NCBI GenBank assembly: GCA_003158895.1
Contig: PMLO01000093.1
Coordinates: 16,269 to 24,237 of the forward strand
DNA length: 7,969 nucleotides
DNA from: Propionibacteriaceae bacterium
GTDB lineage: Bacteria; Actinomycetota; Actinomycetes; Propionibacteriales; Propionibacteriaceae
Direction of reading: 5' to 3'
Shown here in pieces: positions 5,547-7,969 of this stretch (position 1 is the first letter of the stretch; the number at the start of each line of letters is the position of its first letter). The notes under the pieces were generated by a model. That model worked only from the letters and a program-made list of their open reading frames with translations. It made no database searches and was not told the DNA's origin. Both the position numbers and the translations under genes were made by a program.

Positions 5547-6596
5547 TCAGGCGAGCACCGCCGCCGGATCCACCCGTACAGCCCTGTCCGTCTCGGCCGA
5601 CTCGGTGATCGCGAGCGCGAGCAGCTGGTCTGCACAGGCCTCGACGAGCGGGTACGGGTCGGGCCCCTCGCCGTGGACCCAGGCGGCCATCCGCGTGAGC
5701 AGCTCGGCGATGGCCAGCTCGTCGTCGGTCCACCGTTGGCCGGGCCAGGGGTTGCGCCAGTAGACCTGGTCGCCGAGCGCGATGTGGTCGGTCGCATAGC
5801 CGTTCTGGTCGAGGTCGTGACCGGTCTGGCGCCGGCTGAAGCTCGAGTGCGTGATCGTGGTCGCGTCGACGAGGCGGACGACGGTCTCGTCGGACAGCTC
5901 GCCGTGGCTGCCGCGCACGAGCAGGCGCCGGGTCCGGAGCAGGTTGCGGGTCTGGTTGTCGCTGAAGTCGTACAGCCCGCTGCGTCCCTCGCCGAAGTCG
6001 AGCGTCGCGAGCGTCGTCGTGGCATCGTGCGGCTCGATGTCGCCGGTCCAGCCGCCACGGTCGAGGGGGTTGACCAGCGGAGCGACGAAGCGGTTCGCCC
6101 GTACCAGCGCCCCTTCGAGGCCGACGCCGAGGAAGCGCCGGAGCAACGAGACCGCGTGGTACAGCTGCGTGCTCGACACGTGCACCTGCCCGACGCGGCC
6201 GACGAGACCTGCCTGGACCGCGGCCAGCCGCGCCGCGTGCAGCGGCATGAGGTGGTACTGCTCGGCGACCTGTACGAGCCGGGCCGCGCCGACCTTGTGC
6301 CACAGGTCGACGATCTCGTCGGCCGACCACGCTGGCGGCGTCTCGGTCAGTACGGGCAGGTCGCGCCCCACGGACTCGATGATGAGCTTCGGAGTCACCG
6401 CAGGCGTGGTGCACGTCACCACGAAGTCCACCGGATGGTTCCTCAGCAGGGCGTCCACGGAGTCGTACTCCGGCACGGGCAGGGCCCTCGGATGCCGCGT
6501 CACGACGCCGACGCAGTCGATCCCCGGCAGCCCGGCGGCCACCTCCCAGTAGATCGCGGACCGGAACCCGGAGCCGATGACGGCGAACGTGCTCAT
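5547..6596 (-). CDS. Gfo/Idh/MocA-like oxidoreductase with ETP in place of EKP
   Basis: This 349-residue protein starts at the ATG 6594-6596; a longer open frame upstream lacks family sequence. The Rossmann turn is VIGSGFRS (6-13). The family hallmark EKP is replaced by TETPPA (84-89), so the usual active-site lysine is missing. The next segment, AEQYHLMPLHAARL (111-124), is well defined, and the C-terminal domain contains GGWTGDIEPHDATTTLATLDFG (181-202). The clean conservation of the surrounding region suggests a real subfamily rather than decay. It may be an NAD(P)-binding dehydrogenase with different chemistry, or a protein that binds a cofactor or sugar without the standard proton relay. 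A TAGGTT element ends seven bases before the ATG, and the gene is divergent from the metalloprotease gene with a 149-base gap. It stands alone, without sugar-pathway neighbours. Confidence 0.85.
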   Translation of the reverse strand: MSTFAVIGSGFRSAIYWEVAAGLPGIDCVGVVTRHPRALPVPEYDSVDALLRNHPVDFVVTCTTPAVTPKLIIESVGRDLPVLTETPPAWSADEIVDLWHKVGAARLVQVAEQYHLMPLHAARLAAVQAGLVGRVGQVHVSSTQLYHAVSLLRRFLGVGLEGALVRANRFVAPLVNPLDRGGWTGDIEPHDATTTLATLDFGEGRSGLYDFSDNQTRNLLRTRRLLVRGSHGELSDETVVRLVDATTITHSSFSRRQTGHDLDQNGYATDHIALGDQVYWRNPWPGQRWTDDELAIAELLTRMAAWVHGEGPDPYPLVEACADQLLALAITESAETDRAVRVDPAAVLA

Positions 6597-6603
6597 GGTG
6601 ACC

Positions 6604-6609
6604 AACCTA
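6604..6609 (-). promoter_or_regulatory. -10 element TAGGTT of a likely leaderless oxidoreductase transcript
   Basis: On the minus strand TAGGTT ends seven bases before the ATG at 6596, so the transcript would have no leader or a leader of about one base. It supports the short start over the 81-residue-longer frame. The same hexamer precedes the divergent gene. No good -35 box is visible. Confidence 0.5.
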
Positions 6610-6733
6610 ACCCGGCAGTTGGACCCGGATGGAGTGGATGAACCCCCGAAGTTGCGCTGATGCCCGTGTCTCTTCGTTCTCGGCTTCCACAGTCGGGACG
6701 GGATGGATCGTGTGCGTGGCAGCCGGGCCGGGG

Positions 6734-6739
6734 TAGGTT
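6734..6739 (+). promoter_or_regulatory. -10 element TAGGTT of a likely leaderless metalloprotease transcript
   Basis: TAGGTT ends six bases before the GTG at 6746, placing the transcription start on the first codon. The overlapping GGGTAGG could alternatively act as a weak ribosome binding site if transcription starts further upstream. Confidence 0.45.
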
Positions 6740-6745
6740 TCACCC

Positions 6746-7312
6746 GTGGAGACCCGCCCATATGATGCGCGTCCCCTGGCCTGGCGGCCGTCTCGGTCGA
6801 CCAGTCTCGGACTGAGCGTCGTGAGCACCGTCGTCGCATTGGCTGCGGCCTACGCGGCGCTCATGGTCGCGTTCGCGGGACGTACGCCGCAACGGCTGAC
6901 GGTCACGCTCGGCGGTTTCCTTGTCATGGTGGTGGTCCTGGCGGCAGCGCTGCTGGCCCACGAGGGGATCCACGGGTTGTCGATCTCGACCTACGGCGGC
7001 AAGCCTCGGTTCGGCTGGTCCTTCGCCGCCCGGGTCGTCCCTTACCTGTACTGCACCGCCCCAGGCCAGCGGTTCTCCCGGTTGAGGTACGCCATCGTGG
7101 CTCTCGCTCCGACTGTGTTCGTGAGCCTTGCTCTGGTCGTCGGCCTGCGCTCGTCCGTCGGTGGGGTGTTCGTGATCCCCTTCGGCATCCACCTCGGCGT
7201 GTGCATGAACGACTGGGTCGTGGCGTTCCGCGCATTGCAGGAGCCACAAGGGTCGTTGATCGAAGACGTCGCCGGGGGCATTCTCATCCACCCGCCCGCG
7301 CTGATGGCCTGA
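6746..7312 (+). CDS. DUF3267-type putative membrane zinc metalloprotease
   Basis: This 188-residue protein has about four hydrophobic segments (near 21-43, 52-74, 115-133 and 139-158). An HExxH zinc-binding motif, HEGIH (72-76), lies at the end of the second one. A later histidine and the N-D pair in IHLGVCMNDW (148-157) could supply the third ligand, as in DUF3267 and related site-2-type membrane proteins where a C-terminal Asp or Asn-Asp completes the site. PRFGWSFAARVVPYLYCTAP (87-106) fits the short strands between helices in this family. The family is usually annotated as putative zincin-like peptidase with unknown substrate, so the activity is inferred. The GTG start is favoured by the TAGGTT six bases upstream. 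It is divergent from the ETP oxidoreductase and ends 64 bases before the carboxyltransferase gene; no functional link to either is evident. Confidence 0.8.
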   Translation: METRPYDARPLAWRPSRSTSLGLSVVSTVVALAAAYAALMVAFAGRTPQRLTVTLGGFLVMVVVLAAALLAHEGIHGLSISTYGGKPRFGWSFAARVVPYLYCTAPGQRFSRLRYAIVALAPTVFVSLALVVGLRSSVGGVFVIPFGIHLGVCMNDWVVAFRALQEPQGSLIEDVAGGILIHPPALMA

Positions 7313-7319
7313 TGTCGCG

Positions 7320-7351
7320 CCCGTGTAACCCCCGTGGGGTATGGGCACGGG
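7320..7351. other. Nested GC-rich hairpin between metalloprotease and carboxyltransferase genes
   Basis: An outer pair CCCGTG (7320-7325) and CACGGG (7346-7351) encloses an inner pair ACCCC (7328-7332) and GGGGT (7336-7340) around a three-base loop. It begins eight bases after the metalloprotease stop and ends 25 bases before the next start codon. It could end the first transcript or form part of the leader or operator of the second. There is no T tract. Confidence 0.4.
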
Positions 7352-7376
7352 TAGGGCAACCTGGTGGGATGGACTC

Positions 7377-7969
7377 ATGACGCGAACGATCGGTGTGACC
7401 GAGGTCGTGCTCCGCGACGCCCATCAGAGCCTCATCGCCATTCGCATGGCGATGGAGGACATGGTCGGTGCTTGCGAAGATATTGACCAGGCTGGCTACT
7501 GGAGTGTGGAGTGCTGGGGCGGGGCGACGTACGACGCCTGCATCCGCTTCCTCAACGAGGACCCGTGGGAGCGTCTGAGGACCTTCCGCAAGCTCATGCC
7601 GAACTCGAAGCTGCAGATGCTGCTGCGGGGTCAGAACCTTCTCGGCTACCGCCACTACGAGGACGAGGTCGTCGACAGGTTCGTCGACAAGTCCGCGGAG
7701 AACGGCATGGACGTGTTCCGTGTGTTCGACGCTCTCAACGACCCGCGCAACATGGCTCAGGCGATGGCTGAGGTCAAGAAGGTCGGCAAGCACGCCCAGG
7801 GCACGATCTGCTACACGATGAGCCCCCTCCACACCACCGAGGGCTACATCAAGCTCGCCGGCCAGCTGCTCGACATGGGTGCCGACTCGATCGCGCTCAA
7901 GGACATGGCCGCTCTGCTGCAGCCGCAGCCGGCGTACGACATCGTCAAGGGCATCAAGGACACGTACGG
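7377..7969 (+). CDS. Transcarboxylase 5S subunit / pyruvate carboxylase-type carboxyltransferase, 3' end missing
   Basis: The first 197 residues are present; the full family length is about 500. The sequence closely follows the 5S subunit of propionibacterial methylmalonyl-CoA carboxytransferase, with RDAHQS (13-18), YWSVECWGGATYD (41-53), LLRGQNLLGYRHY (82-94), DVFRVFDALND (112-122) and ALKDMAALL (173-181). D14 and K175 correspond to the metal-binding aspartate and carbamylated lysine known from the propionibacterial enzyme; the two metal-binding histidines lie beyond the window. The enzyme moves a carboxyl group between biotin and pyruvate/oxaloacetate in the cytosol, in propionate metabolism or anaplerosis. 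The ATG at 7377 has GGTGGGA seven bases upstream; an in-frame ATG at 7341 would add 12 residues unlike the family. Whether 12S and biotin subunits follow cannot be seen, so a pyruvate carboxylase or oxaloacetate decarboxylase subunit remains possible. Confidence 0.9.
   Translation, partial: MTRTIGVTEVVLRDAHQSLIAIRMAMEDMVGACEDIDQAGYWSVECWGGATYDACIRFLNEDPWERLRTFRKLMPNSKLQMLLRGQNLLGYRHYEDEVVDRFVDKSAENGMDVFRVFDALNDPRNMAQAMAEVKKVGKHAQGTICYTMSPLHTTEGYIKLAGQLLDMGADSIALKDMAALLQPQPAYDIVKGIKDTY

Noticed and set aside
6597..6839. 81-codon N-terminal extension of the ETP oxidoreductase
   Set aside because: The extension is basic and low in family-like sequence, overlaps the divergent metalloprotease gene, and would swallow the likely promoter. 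The ATG at 6596 begins directly at the Rossmann strand.
7284..7832. 182-codon open frame on the minus strand over the carboxyltransferase gene
   Set aside because: It is antisense to a strongly conserved coding sequence and has no start signal or domain of its own.

Overview
The window looks like chromosomal DNA of a high-GC actinobacterium, most plausibly of the order Propionibacteriales (Nocardioidaceae/Propionibacteriaceae type). The reasons are the strong GC bias at third codon positions, frequent GTG starts, likely leaderless promoters (TANNNT six or seven bases before a start codon), and a partial gene at the right edge whose product closely resembles the 5S subunit of propionibacterial transcarboxylase. 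I see no tRNA, rRNA, CRISPR array, insertion sequence or phage gene. Coding density is high; the longest gene-free gap is about 150 bases.

Left part (1-2965, minus strand): a compact operon read right to left. Its order is TIM-barrel sugar isomerase/epimerase (2234-2965), Gfo/Idh/MocA dehydrogenase (1134-2237), a second isomerase/epimerase-like protein (115-1065), and the first 29 codons of another Gfo/Idh/MocA dehydrogenase (1-89). The first pair is joined by a GTGA stop/start overlap. A perfect 11-bp hairpin separates the two pairs. A 7-bp palindrome overlaps the -35 region of the presumed operon promoter and is a good candidate operator. The gene content points to oxidation and isomerisation, or keto-sugar cleavage, of a cyclic polyol, inositol, sugar or glycoside. 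The substrate cannot be read from the sequence, and no transporter or regulator lies in the window.

Middle part (3068-5465): a small two-helix membrane protein of unknown role (minus strand) is divergent from a DUF697-type P-loop GTPase, which is followed 18 bases later by a TPR protein. The GTPase and TPR genes probably form a two-gene operon. The GTPase keeps G1 and G3 but has TQVP in place of the usual NKxD guanine-specificity motif.

Right part (5547-7969): a divergent pair, a Gfo/Idh/MocA-like protein with ETP instead of EKP (minus strand) and a membrane-embedded HExxH putative metalloprotease of the DUF3267 type (plus strand). Then comes the transcarboxylase 5S / pyruvate carboxylase-type carboxyltransferase gene, cut by the window edge. 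A nested GC-rich hairpin lies between the last two genes.

Most of this is ordinary chromosomal content. The points most worth following up are the paired isomerase/dehydrogenase operon with its internal hairpin and operator, the GTPase-TPR pair, and the four likely leaderless starts, which also decide where several proteins begin.
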